Source: Bacteroidota bacterium (lineage in GTDB: Bacteria; Bacteroidota; Bacteroidia; UKL13-3). From it: a DNA stretch of 45,132 nucleotides. This document shows positions 23,840 to 31,783 of the stretch, one piece after another. The notes beneath the pieces are model-generated. The model was given only the letters and a program-made list of their open reading frames with translations, did not search any database and was not told where the DNA came from. Made by a program: the position numbers and the translations under genes. Position 1 is the stretch's first letter. Every line of letters begins with the position of its first letter. Location of the stretch: the NCBI GenBank assembly GCA_947464275.1, contig CANHVU010000027.1, forward strand, positions 1-45,132, given 5' to 3'.

Positions 23840-24397
23840 ATGACCAACGAAGAAAATTTTAAATCACTTTGGCAATATGCCTTAAAGTTTGGGCTAATTT
23901 ATGCCTTTTCAGTGGTAGTAATTGACTTGATGTTTTTTATTGCAGGCGTTTATCGTGGCGATTATCCAATGATTGATTTATTGGTATCGCTCTTAACCTC
24001 TATTTCAATAATCTATTTTGCAATGAAACAAAGAAGAGATAATGATTTTGGTGGTTATAGTAAATATTTGGAAGTATTAAAAACTTGTTTAGCTGTTGGG
24101 GTGGTTTCATCCATAATATTAGCTCTTTGGAAATATGTATTTTATAGCTTTATAAATCCTGAAGAATTGGTAAAAGAGTTTGAATTGGTTAAAAAAGCGT
24201 TTTTAGAAAATGATTATTTTGACGAAGATAAAAAAATGGAAATGATTAATTCCATAAAAGAAAAAAATTCACCTATTTCAAAAGTATATGGCATTTTATT
24301 ATCTGTGAATGTTTATACGCTAATAGTTGGATTAATACTTTCAATTTTTGTTCAAAAACAAGATCCTGAAGACGCTTATAATCAATTAGACAGATAA
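23840..24397 (+). CDS. DUF4199 membrane protein
   Basis: A 185-aa protein with four membrane segments (about residues 14-34, 42-61, 82-105, 155-177) and the conserved block KQRRDNDFGGYSKYLEVLKTCLAVGVVSS, where RDND-FGG-F/Y is the hallmark of DUF4199. The family is typical of Bacteroidota and often lies directly upstream of the GT2 gene, as here. A link to polyprenyl-phosphate sugar metabolism is only contextual. Confidence 0.85.
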   Translation: MTNEENFKSLWQYALKFGLIYAFSVVVIDLMFFIAGVYRGDYPMIDLLVSLLTSISIIYFAMKQRRDNDFGGYSKYLEVLKTCLAVGVVSSIILALWKYVFYSFINPEELVKEFELVKKAFLENDYFDEDKKMEMINSIKEKNSPISKVYGILLSVNVYTLIVGLILSIFVQKQDPEDAYNQLDR

Positions 24398-24439
24398 ACA
24401 TTACCCCATTAAATTAATTAACCAATAAAAATATTTTAA

Positions 24440-25411
24440 GTGAAAGAAATTCAAATATCGGTTGTAATACCATTTTATAATGAAGACGAATCTTTGCCAG
24501 AATTATTGGCTTGGATAGAACGAGTAATGAATGAAAATAATTTCACTTACGAGGTGATAATGGTTGATGACGGCAGTACCGACAATAGTTGGGCTGTGGT
24601 TGAAAAATTATCGGCTAAAAATCCATTAATTAAAGCCATTAAGTTTAGACGCAATTACGGAAAATCGGCTGCATTAAATGTGGCTTTCCATAAAGTGCAG
24701 GGCAATGTGGTAATAACTATGGATGCCGACATGCAAGATAGTCCGGATGAAATTCCATCACTTTACAGCATGATAGTAAACGATGGTTACGATTTGGTAA
24801 GCGGTTGGAAAAAAAAGCGTTATGACCCCATTACTAAAACCATTCCTACCAAAATATTTAATTGGGCTACTCGAAAAATGAGTGGTATTCAACTAAATGA
24901 CTTTAACTGTGGTTTAAAATCATATAAGGTTGATGTGGTAAAAGCCATTGAAGTTTATAACGAAATGCATCGCTATATTCCTGTTTTAGCCAAGTGGAAT
25001 GGTTTTACTAAAATAGCCGAAAAAGAAGTTGAACATAGAGCGCGAAAATACGGAACTACTAAGTTTGGATTCGACCGTTTTATCAATGGCTTTTTAGATT
25101 TATTGACCATTTTCTTTGTATCTAAATTTGGCAAAAAACCCATGCACTTTTTTGGTGTATTAGGAACTTTGTTTTTTTTATTTGGTTTTTTTGGTGCAGC
25201 ATATATTGGTGCTCAAAAGCTTTGGTTTATGTCTCATAACTGGACTTTAAACCGCGGCATTACAGAACAACCTATGTTTTATATTGCATTGGTTTCCATT
25301 ATCATTGGCATGCAATTATTTTTAGCAGGTTTTATTGGCGAGTTAATTAGCCGTAACTCAAGCGATAGAAACCATTATGGTATAACCAAATATTTGGGTT
25401 ATAATGACTAA
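24440..25411 (+). CDS. Family 2 glycosyltransferase (polyprenyl-phosphate sugar transferase type)
   Basis: A 323-aa protein started at GTG. The GT-A domain has VVIPFYNEDESLPELL, the nucleotide-binding MVDDGSTDNSW, and the DxD-like MDADMQDSPDE. GTTKFGFDRFINGFLDL precedes two C-terminal membrane segments (about residues 235-257 and 275-300), as in DpmA/GtrB/ArnC-type enzymes that move a sugar from NDP-sugar to polyprenyl phosphate. Its last 8 nt overlap the GT4 gene. It follows DUF4199 by 42 bp. The sugar donor cannot be told from the sequence. Confidence 0.9.
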   Translation: MKEIQISVVIPFYNEDESLPELLAWIERVMNENNFTYEVIMVDDGSTDNSWAVVEKLSAKNPLIKAIKFRRNYGKSAALNVAFHKVQGNVVITMDADMQDSPDEIPSLYSMIVNDGYDLVSGWKKKRYDPITKTIPTKIFNWATRKMSGIQLNDFNCGLKSYKVDVVKAIEVYNEMHRYIPVLAKWNGFTKIAEKEVEHRARKYGTTKFGFDRFINGFLDLLTIFFVSKFGKKPMHFFGVLGTLFFLFGFFGAAYIGAQKLWFMSHNWTLNRGITEQPMFYIALVSIIIGMQLFLAGFIGELISRNSSDRNHYGITKYLGYND

Positions 25412-26531
25412 GAAAAAAATTTTAATTATTGGTCCAGCTTGGCCTTTGCGTGGTGGGTTGGCCACTTATAATGAACGTTTGTGTCGTGAGTTTAATTCAC
25501 AAGGACATGAATGTGAAATAGCTAGTTTTTCGTTGCAATATCCGCAGTTTTTGTTTCCTGGTAAAACGCAAATGAGCGATGACCCGCAACCAACTGATAT
25601 TGTAATTCACTCCATTATCAATTCAATTAACCCGATTAATTGGTTGGCAGTTGGCTATAAATTAAATAAAAAACAATACGATTTAGTAATTTTTAGGTAT
25701 TGGATGAGTTTTATGGCGCCTGCTTTTGGCACCATAGCTAGGTTAATTAGAGCAAATGGTAAAACCAAAATTATTACCATTGCTGATAATATTATTCCCC
25801 ACGAGCAACAGTTTTTTGATACTGCGTTTACACAATATTTTATAGACAGTAACCGTGGCTTTTTAGCTATGAGTCGCGAAGTTTATGCCCATATTGATTT
25901 ATTTACCACAGGTAAACCTAAAAAATATGTGCCTCACCCTATGTACGATATGTTTGGTCCATTGCTTGATAAACAAGAAGCAAAACGCAAACTAGGATTA
26001 GATGAAAACTGTAATTATCTTTTATTTTTTGGGTTTATACGTAAATACAAAGGCCTAACTTTATTGTTAAACAGTTTTGCTTTATTGCAACAGAGTAATC
26101 CTAACTTAAAGCTAATTGTAGCAGGCGAATTTTACGAAAACAGTGAACCTTATTTGGAACAAATAAAAAATTTAGGACTAACTGATAACGTCATTCTTCG
26201 CACCGATTTTATTCCAAATAATGAAGTGGGCGTTTATTTTTCGGCTGCCGACTTAGTGGTGCAAACTTATATTAGTGCTACGCAAAGTGGAGTTACACAA
26301 ATAGCGTATTATTACAATAAACCCATGTTGGTTACCAATGTGGGCGGTTTGGCTGAGTTGGTACCACATGAGGTAGTAGGTTATGTGGTAGAAAGAGACG
26401 AGCAAGCCATAGCACAAGCCATTAGCGATTATTACACACAAAATAAAGAAGCTGAATTCACAGCAAATATTGAAGTAGAAAAACAAAAGTTTACTTGGAA
26501 ATATTTAACGGAGCAGTTATTGGATATTTAG
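25404..26531 (+). CDS. Family 4 glycosyltransferase
   Basis: A 375-aa GT-B glycosyltransferase. The N-terminal acceptor domain starts KKKILIIGPAWPLRGGLATYNERL, and the C-terminal donor domain has LLFFGFIRKYKGLTLLLNSF, LIVAGEFYENSEPY, FSAADLVVQTYISATQSGVTQIAYYYNKP and VTNVGGLAELV. It lacks membrane segments. It overlaps the GT2 gene by 8 nt, so the two are translationally coupled and probably work on the same glycan or glycolipid. Acceptor and donor are unknown. Confidence 0.88.
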   Translation: MTKKKILIIGPAWPLRGGLATYNERLCREFNSQGHECEIASFSLQYPQFLFPGKTQMSDDPQPTDIVIHSIINSINPINWLAVGYKLNKKQYDLVIFRYWMSFMAPAFGTIARLIRANGKTKIITIADNIIPHEQQFFDTAFTQYFIDSNRGFLAMSREVYAHIDLFTTGKPKKYVPHPMYDMFGPLLDKQEAKRKLGLDENCNYLLFFGFIRKYKGLTLLLNSFALLQQSNPNLKLIVAGEFYENSEPYLEQIKNLGLTDNVILRTDFIPNNEVGVYFSAADLVVQTYISATQSGVTQIAYYYNKPMLVTNVGGLAELVPHEVVGYVVERDEQAIAQAISDYYTQNKEAEFTANIEVEKQKFTWKYLTEQLLDI

Positions 26532-26600
26532 GTTGTGGAGTGCTTAAGTGTTAAAGTTGGGGAGTGTTGATGTGTTGAAGTTGAAAGTGCTTAAGTGTTT
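26532..26600. repeat. Short degenerate direct repeats
   Basis: After the GT4 stop the sequence repeats AGTGCTTAAGTGTT (26540-26553 and 26587-26600), with intervening variants such as GAGTGTTGATGTGTTGAAGTTG, a slippage-like low-complexity tract. No hairpin or gene is seen in the 184-bp gap apart from the promoter-like motif at 26683-26715. Confidence 0.5.
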
Positions 26601-26682
26601 AATAAATGAGTTTAAAATTTTTGGGCCATTATTTTATTGCTATAAGTTTTAAAATTGTCCATATTTTATCATACTAAGTGCT

Positions 26683-26715
26683 TTGATTATTTTTGAGTAA
26701 AAACACTAAACTTGC
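26683..26715 (+). promoter_or_regulatory. Promoter-like element before the HTTM gene
   Basis: TTG at 26683-26685 and TAAACTTGC at 26707-26715 are separated by 21 bp. The TAAACTTGC touches the annotated ATG at 26716, so the message would be leaderless, or the real start is the in-frame TTG at 26734. Confidence 0.4.
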
Positions 26716-28137
26716 ATGTTAATATTTATTGTTTTGAAAAAATACCTCAACTTACAAATTATCCAACAAAAACTAAACAACACCTATTCGTTTGATTTAA
26801 GGTCTTTTGCCTTGTTCAGAATTGTTTTTGGGTTTGTTTTAATGATTGATTTGTGTATTCGTTTAAGTGACTTAAATGTATTTTATACAGAACAAGGAAT
26901 ACTTCCACTAACACTATTAAACCAGCATTTAGCTCGCTATTTGTTTCTGCCTATTTACCAATTAAACGATACCAGTTTATTTGTAAGTATTTGTTTTGGT
27001 ATTCATTTAATTGCAGTTTTTTGTTTTGCAATTGGCTATAGAACCAAACTTTTTCAAATAATAGCATTACTTTTTTACATCAGTTTAACTATGCGCGGGC
27101 CATACATACTGCAAGGGGGCGATGATTTGATAAGGTGCATGCTCTTTTTTGGATTATTCTTACCATTAAATGCTAAATGGGCCATTCAAACCAAAGAGCC
27201 CCAAAGTGATTATACCATTGCTGCACTTGTATTTATGTTTCAAATACTAATGGTGTATTGGGTTTCAGCTTTTATGAAAACATCCAATGAATGGCATGCA
27301 GATGGAACTGCTTTGTATTACGCTTTCAATTTAGATTGTATTCAATGGCCATTAGCTAAATATCTGCTACAATTTCCAGCATTATTAAATGTATTAACTC
27401 ATGTAGTTTTGTATATGGAGTTTTTAATTCCTTTATTGTTTTTTATGCCTTTTAAGAACAATCAAATGCGAAATGTAGGAATAATTGTTTTGCTCTTATT
27501 TCAAATTGGTATTGCATCTACCTTATTTGTTGGATTGTTTTATTTAATAAATATAACAGCTTTGATTTTATTGATTCCAAAAGAAGTATTTGATAAATTG
27601 AACATAAAAAACAATCAAACCAATCCATTATTACCATTTAACTTTTACAATAATTTTTTGGTTATTACGCTATTAATTTATGTACTTATATGGAACGCGG
27701 GTTATATGCCACAGTTTAAGTATGGATTAGCTAAAAAATTGAAATCAATTGCCTATCCAATTGGCATTAACCAAAATTGGGGAATGTTTGCACCTGATGT
27801 ATTTAAGGATGATGGTTGGTTTATATATGAGGCTCAATTGGTAAATGGTGATACCATTGATTTAAAAAATAATTGCCAAAAAGTAAATTACAATAAACCT
27901 GAAAGTGTTTTAAGTACCGTAAAAAACGATCGTTGGCGTAAGTTTTCGGAACATGTAGTTTTAGGTAAAAAGCCTTGGTTAAACAGCTATTATGTAAGTT
28001 ATATTTTAAGATATCATTTAACAAACTGCACGAATAAGCACCCCGCAATCAAAAGGTTTTCGCTAGTTTATATGAAAGAAACTACGCCAAAATTAGGCGA
28101 CACTGCCAGTATTGAAAAAGTAATGCTGACTAATTAA
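26716..28137 (+). CDS. HTTM-domain membrane protein (vitamin-K-dependent carboxylase-like)
   Basis: A 473-aa protein with about eight hydrophobic segments over residues 30-340. The N-terminal part (SFDLRSFALFRIVFGFVLMIDLCIRLSDL, FYTEQGILPL) is the signature start of HTTM domains, and MRGPYILQGGDDLIRCMLFFGLFLPLNAKWA supports this. Eukaryotic HTTM proteins include gamma-glutamyl carboxylase, while bacterial members are mostly uncharacterised. The C-terminal ~130 residues contain NQNWGMFAPDVFKDDGWF, also common in bacterial HTTM proteins. The promoter-like motif abutting the ATG makes the in-frame TTG at 26734 a plausible true start. It converges with the cytidine deaminase, stops adjoining. Confidence 0.85.
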   Translation: MLIFIVLKKYLNLQIIQQKLNNTYSFDLRSFALFRIVFGFVLMIDLCIRLSDLNVFYTEQGILPLTLLNQHLARYLFLPIYQLNDTSLFVSICFGIHLIAVFCFAIGYRTKLFQIIALLFYISLTMRGPYILQGGDDLIRCMLFFGLFLPLNAKWAIQTKEPQSDYTIAALVFMFQILMVYWVSAFMKTSNEWHADGTALYYAFNLDCIQWPLAKYLLQFPALLNVLTHVVLYMEFLIPLLFFMPFKNNQMRNVGIIVLLLFQIGIASTLFVGLFYLINITALILLIPKEVFDKLNIKNNQTNPLLPFNFYNNFLVITLLIYVLIWNAGYMPQFKYGLAKKLKSIAYPIGINQNWGMFAPDVFKDDGWFIYEAQLVNGDTIDLKNNCQKVNYNKPESVLSTVKNDRWRKFSEHVVLGKKPWLNSYYVSYILRYHLTNCTNKHPAIKRFSLVYMKETTPKLGDTASIEKVMLTN

Positions 28138-28626
28138 TTACATCCCTAATTCTTTAATAAAAAACTGAAAAGGTAAAAAGGTTTTTATGCCCTCGGCAAT
28201 ATAAATAGGTCCGCTATGTCCTTGTAAAATAATTTCAATTGGTTTTGAAAAACGTAATTCAAACTCGCTGATGCTTTGTAAGCAAGCTCCACATGGCATA
28301 ACGGGTTGGTTAACTTCATAACCATTTGCAAAAGCAGTAACAGCCATCATTTTTATAGGTACAGTTGGGTAATTAGCACCCGCATAAAATATGGCAGTTC
28401 GCTCAGCACATAAACCACTTGGATAAGCAATGTTTTCTTGGTTATTGCCTAAAATAATCTCGTTATTTTCTAGCAGTAACGCACAGCCCACATTAAATTT
28501 TGAGTAGGGTGCGTAAGCATTTTTTGCTGCTTCTTTGGCTTTTAACAATAAGTTTTGTGCAGTTATATTTAATTCATCTATTTGGTTAAACTGATGAATG
28601 ACCGATTCGCGCTTCAATACTTCCAT
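28138..28626 (-). CDS. cdd: Cytidine deaminase
   Basis: A 162-aa zinc enzyme of pyrimidine salvage that converts cytidine or deoxycytidine to uridine forms. YAPYSKFNVGCAL is the substrate-binding block, CAERTAI carries the zinc ligand C73 and catalytic E75, and PCGACLQ holds C112 and C115. The length fits the tetrameric class. It is convergent with the HTTM gene (adjacent stops) and divergent from tatD, with a 151-bp region between that contains the tatD promoter-like element. Confidence 0.93.
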   Translation of the reverse strand: MEVLKRESVIHQFNQIDELNITAQNLLLKAKEAAKNAYAPYSKFNVGCALLLENNEIILGNNQENIAYPSGLCAERTAIFYAGANYPTVPIKMMAVTAFANGYEVNQPVMPCGACLQSISEFELRFSKPIEIILQGHSGPIYIAEGIKTFLPFQFFIKELGM

Positions 28627-28729
28627 AAATCAACATTACAAATTAATTTTCTATTTTAAAACAAATGCTTTCTTTTCTTTCTTTTTAACGCTTGTAATTA
28701 AAAAATTGTGTTTACTATTTTTACTTACT

Positions 28730-28762
28730 TTGGTTTAATACTGGCAATTGAACTAATATTGC
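28730..28762 (+). promoter_or_regulatory. Promoter-like element before tatD
   Basis: TTG at 28730-28732 and TAATATTGC at 28754-28762 with a 21-bp spacer lie 15 bp before the tatD ATG. Same pattern as at 26683 and 40753. Confidence 0.4.
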
Positions 28763-28777
28763 AGCCACTTAATTACC

Positions 28778-29545
28778 ATGATTTTTACCGATACACATAC
28801 GCATTTATATTCAAAAGAGTTTGAAGCCGATAGCACGCAATTAATAGAAAAAGCAATTAAAAATGGAGTAACACGCCTTTTTATGCCAAATATTGATTTA
28901 CATAGCATTCAGCCCATGTTAGATTTGGTTTGGCAGTTTCCCGATAACTGTTTCCCCATGATGGGCCTTCACCCTTGTTCGGTTGACGAACATGTGGAGG
29001 CGCATTTATTTCAAATTCAAAAATGGTTTAAAAAACGTAAGTTTTATGCTGTGGGCGAAATTGGTTTAGATTATTACTGGAGTTTAGAATTTAAGGAACA
29101 GCAAATAATGGCTTTCAAAAAGCAATGTTTGTGGGCTATTCAGCAAGATTTACCCATAAATATTCATGCTCGCAATGCTACGCCCGATGTAATTGAAATT
29201 TTAAACGAAATGAAACACCCCAAATTACGTGGGATTTTCCATTGTTTTAGTGGCACAGCAGCCGAGGCTAAGCAAGTAGTTGAATTGGGTTTTTATTTAG
29301 GAATAGGAGGGGTGGTAACTTTTAAAAATGCTGGTTTGGCTGAAGCCATTGCCGATATAGACTTAAAACATATTGTACTTGAAACCGATGCGCCTTACTT
29401 AGCACCTGTTCCTTTTAGAGGCAAACGAAATGAAAGTTTTTATGTAATAGAAGTGGCTAAAAAACTAGCTGAACTTAAAAAACTGGGTTTAGCGCAAGTA
29501 GCCGAAATTACTACTGAAAACAGTAAGTTGGTTTATGGAATTTAG
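28778..29545 (+). CDS. tatD: TatD family metal-dependent DNase
   Basis: A 255-aa TIM-barrel hydrolase with all the usual ligands: THTHL (H7, H9), AVGEIGLDYYW (Glu), INIHAR (His), IFHCFSG (His) and ETDAPYLAP (Asp). TatD proteins are 3'-5' exo- or AP-site nucleases. The last 257 bp (29289-29545) are repeated at 30284-30540 with only synonymous differences, and the toxin gene begins 2 bp after the stop on the other strand. The 3' part of this gene may therefore have been supplied by an incoming segment. The protein looks intact. Confidence 0.93.
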   Translation: MIFTDTHTHLYSKEFEADSTQLIEKAIKNGVTRLFMPNIDLHSIQPMLDLVWQFPDNCFPMMGLHPCSVDEHVEAHLFQIQKWFKKRKFYAVGEIGLDYYWSLEFKEQQIMAFKKQCLWAIQQDLPINIHARNATPDVIEILNEMKHPKLRGIFHCFSGTAAEAKQVVELGFYLGIGGVVTFKNAGLAEAIADIDLKHIVLETDAPYLAPVPFRGKRNESFYVIEVAKKLAELKKLGLAQVAEITTENSKLVYGI

Positions 29546-29547
29546 TT

Positions 29548-29847
29548 TTACTTTTTATACCATTTGTTTGGTTTTTTAGAGGTGTGAATAACACCTAGAA
29601 TTTGAACATTTTGCTCATTTACAATGTAATGTACTAAATACGGAAAGGGTTTTAAATAATAGCAGCGAATATTATTATACCGGATTTGATAAAATGGATT
29701 TTGGCTTAACGTATCAAATGATTTTACAATGGTTTGATAAAATTTTTTACCAAGCCCTTTTTCTTTAAAATTGTAATAATCTATAGCATCTTGAATATCT
29801 ATTTTGGCCTCAGGTTCTAGCTTTATACTATAAATCAAGTTATTCAT
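29548..29847 (-). CDS. RelE/ParE-superfamily toxin
   Basis: The ATG at 29847 gives 99 aa; the frame could begin at 29880 inside the antitoxin, but the 8-nt overlap start is typical of toxin-antitoxin pairs. The protein shows the ParE/RelE pattern: IYSIKLEPEAKIDIQDAIDYYN, LGKKFYQTIVKSFDTLSQNP, IRCYYLKPFPYLVHYIV and VQILGVIHTSKKPNKW. The family includes mRNA endonucleases (RelE) and gyrase inhibitors (ParE), and this cannot be decided here. Its stop lies 2 bp from the tatD stop, tail to tail. Confidence 0.85.
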   Translation of the reverse strand: MNNLIYSIKLEPEAKIDIQDAIDYYNFKEKGLGKKFYQTIVKSFDTLSQNPFYQIRYNNIRCYYLKPFPYLVHYIVNEQNVQILGVIHTSKKPNKWYKK

Positions 29848-30064
29848 TGTTATCAAGCTTGAAGGTGTCTTTTTCCTCATTCCAATCTAATAGTTCTGCA
29901 CTATTTGAATTTGCAAGCCTGTCTTCTACTATTTGTTGGTGCCAATCAGGAACAACATAATCATTTTCGGAAATAATAGAAACAAAATCTAAAGATTTTA
30001 AGTATTCAATCAAGGGGGTTGCCTTAATTGAATTTGCATCGGAAATATCTAAAGTGATTCTCAT
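29840..30064 (-). CDS. Antitoxin of the RelE/ParE-type pair
   Basis: A 74-aa acidic protein located just upstream of the toxin and overlapping it by 8 nt (ATGAATAA). The N-terminus MRITLDISDANSIKATPLIEYLKSLDFV is a short strand-helix part found in many small Bacteroidota antitoxins. The C-terminus, VPDWHQQIVEDRLANSN and LLDWNEEKDTF, resembles addiction-module components that wrap the toxin (PF09720-like, from memory). No clear DNA-binding fold is seen, so autoregulation is uncertain. An AT-rich 121-bp stretch separates it from repeat R1. Confidence 0.8.
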   Translation of the reverse strand: MRITLDISDANSIKATPLIEYLKSLDFVSIISENDYVVPDWHQQIVEDRLANSNSAELLDWNEEKDTFKLDNNE

Positions 30065-30185
30065 TATTTTAATCTTTTAACAAAAGTATGCAATACTATT
30101 TAAGTAAAAAATATTTTTTTAGTGCTAAATATCCATTGCCATTGCCCATCGTAAAAATTACAAACAGTCTTGTGTAGTGTCTCCG

Positions 30186-30282
30186 ACACGGGCAAATCTA
30201 TCATGAGTTACAAACTCTGTTTTCATTTATCAATTCGTAGTCAGCAACGCTATTGCCCAACACACTAGACTACGAATAGTAG
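30186..30282. repeat. 97-bp repeat R1
   Basis: It matches 30691-30787 at 95 of 97 positions by eye. Inside are a hairpin GAGTT-ACA-AACTC and a 10-bp inverted repeat ATTCGTAGTC / GACTACGAAT with a 25-base loop that closes at the right end. It abuts the start of the duplicated tatD end (30284). No open frame is seen. Confidence 0.85.
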
Positions 30283-30283
30283 T

Positions 30284-30540
30284 GTTTTTATTTAGGAATA
30301 GGAGGGGTGGTAACTTTTAAAAATGCTGGTTTGGCCGAAGCCATTGCCGATATAGATTTAAAACATATTGTACTTGAAACCGATGCACCTTATTTGGCAC
30401 CTGTTCCATTTAGAGGCAAACGAAACGAGAGTTTTTATGTAATAGAAGTGGCTAAAAAACTAGCTGAACTTAAAAAACTGGGTTTAGCACAAGTAGCCGA
30501 AATTACTACCGAAAACAGTAAATTGGTTTACGGGATTTAG
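30284..30540 (+). pseudogene. Duplicated 3' end of tatD
   Basis: 257 bp without gaps align to 29289-29545 and encode the same C-terminal 77 residues plus stop, starting around VTFKNAGLAEAIADID and ending LVYGI. I count about 13 differences, all at synonymous positions, so both copies were under protein-level selection after they split. The N-terminal two thirds of TatD, with the first metal ligands, are missing, so this copy cannot be an enzyme. It is flanked by R1 and the MITE-like element. Confidence 0.85.
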
Positions 30541-30562
30541 TATTATAACAGCTAATAAAGCT

Positions 30563-30843
30563 AGCGCAAGCGTCCGCTTGTGCTGTTTATTTAAAAGCGT
30601 CCGCTTTAATTACCATTACTATCCTTGGAGTTAGCGAAGCGCTCTAAGGATTTATAATGAATGGTAGTTTCCGATTGCTATCGGAATCCAACACGGGCAA
30701 ATCTATCATGAGTTACAAACTCTGTTTTCATTTATCAATTCGTAGTCAGCAACGCTATTGCCCAACACACAAGACTAAGAATAGTAGAGGTCCGATAGCA
30801 AGCGGACGCTTACCAGTTTAAAGCACAAGCGGACGCTTGCGCT
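30563..30843. mobile_element. MITE-like element with 22-bp terminal inverted repeats
   Basis: The ends 30563-30584 and 30822-30843 are exact inverted copies (left end AGCGCAAGCGTCCGC...). Inside are further AAGCG-YY-CGCTT hairpins (30594-30607, 30800-30811), a nested stem TACCATT / AATGGTA enclosing ATCCTTGGAG / CTCTAAGGAT (30611-30666), TTCCGAT-TGCT-ATCGGAA (30669-30686) and the 97-bp repeat R2. There is no coding capacity, so any mobility would depend on a transposase encoded elsewhere (inference). Confidence 0.65.
30691..30787. repeat. 97-bp repeat R2
   Basis: Second copy of R1 with two differences near its right end (CACAAGACTAAGAAT versus CACTAGACTACGAAT), one of which breaks the 10-bp inverted repeat. 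It lies within the inverted-repeat-bounded element at 30563-30843. Confidence 0.85.
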
Positions 30844-30850
30844 ATTTAGG

Positions 30851-31297
30851 CTATTTGGAATTCGAACCTTCAAGTCTTATTGTCCTTAAAAGATTATTCC
30901 CCTTCTCCATCTGAATTTCAATGTCATCAACATTCATTTCACAAATTTCAGCTATTTTGATTTTGAGTTCGTTATTTGTTTCAATATGCCAGGCAAATAC
31001 TCTGTTGTGCTCAAGCCAATTTACTTCCCAAAAATTGTTACCATATCTATAAACTATTGTGAAGTCATCTGATTTTTGATTTTCTGCATCAAAGCTTAAT
31101 CCACTTGATATTAAATGGTCTAAGTCAAATTGATCTGCATTCATTTGCCCTAATGAAAATAGCTCATCGTCTTCTTGATTGATTTCTGATAATGGTATGT
31201 TATGGTCAATTCGGAATTGATTAATTCCACCAGAATATTTTTCAATTACTGCTTTCTTGTTTACAATTAAATTAAAGATGTCTAAATATATTGGCAT
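30851..31297 (-). CDS. Hypothetical protein, accessory region
   Basis: A 148-aa acidic soluble protein. MPIYLDIFNLIVNKKAVIEKYSGGI is followed by an acidic stretch (NQEDDELFSLGQMNADQF), then DDFTIVYRYGNNFWEVNWLEHNRVFAWH and a helical C-terminus. I faintly recall similar small proteins near contact-toxin or immunity loci but cannot name a family. It ends 8 bp from the MITE-like element and is separated by 120 bp from the next gene. That gap contains ACCTT-AGCG-AAGGT and a GTGGCG / CGCCAC pair. The function is unknown. Confidence 0.6.
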   Translation of the reverse strand: MPIYLDIFNLIVNKKAVIEKYSGGINQFRIDHNIPLSEINQEDDELFSLGQMNADQFDLDHLISSGLSFDAENQKSDDFTIVYRYGNNFWEVNWLEHNRVFAWHIETNNELKIKIAEICEMNVDDIEIQMEKGNNLLRTIRLEGSNSK

Positions 31298-31417
31298 AAT
31301 TATTCTTGTTTTGTTGTCATAGAGTGACTGCTTATGTTTTCGACCTTAGCGAAGGTGGCGATTTTCACTACAAATGTTTCTACGGATCACTGAACCGCCA
31401 CTTTTACCAAATTTGTA

Positions 31418-31783
31418 TTAGCTGCCAATAAATTCTCTAGCAAGTTTGTCATTTCGCATTGAGTTTGAAATTTCTGAAAATAAATTATCCCCGCATTGAA
31501 GCAGGTCAGTCAAATCTTCTTTTATAAAAGTTTCTGTTTCCTTTCTAAATTTTCTTGACACTAAAAAATCTTCGCTTTCAAGATAAACCTGCTTTATCGT
31601 CATTTCAGAATTGAAATATTTCTTAAGTGTTTCTTTATCTGTTGAATAATATATTTCTCCTGAGCCGTCTTTTAAATAAGAACTAAGACATAAATTACCT
31701 GACTTCTGTTTGAATAATCCTAAAATTGTTCCTTCAGAATTAAGAATATCACCTACTTTTTGCAATTGATTAATTTCTATCAT
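31418..31783 (-). CDS. Hypothetical small partner of the HEPN-like gene
   Basis: A 121-aa soluble protein, not recognised. The first half reads as beta strands (VGDILNSEGTILGLF, NLCLSSYLKDGSGEIYYS) and the second half as helical and charged (FRKETETFIKEDLTDLL). Its start lies 14 nt inside the end of the 251-aa HEPN-like gene, so translation is coupled and the products are likely partners. A toxin-antitoxin or nuclease-inhibitor relation is a hypothesis from gene arrangement. Confidence 0.55.
   Translation of the reverse strand: MIEINQLQKVGDILNSEGTILGLFKQKSGNLCLSSYLKDGSGEIYYSTDKETLKKYFNSEMTIKQVYLESEDFLVSRKFRKETETFIKEDLTDLLQCGDNLFSEISNSMRNDKLAREFIGS

Noticed and set aside
26532-26600. Regulatory direct repeats after the glycosyltransferase
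   Set aside because: The repeats are degenerate and of slippage type, with no symmetry or gene context that would suggest protein binding.
30307-30540. Independent small gene of 77 residues
   Set aside because: It is the copied 3' end of tatD, without the N-terminal ligands and without its own start signal.
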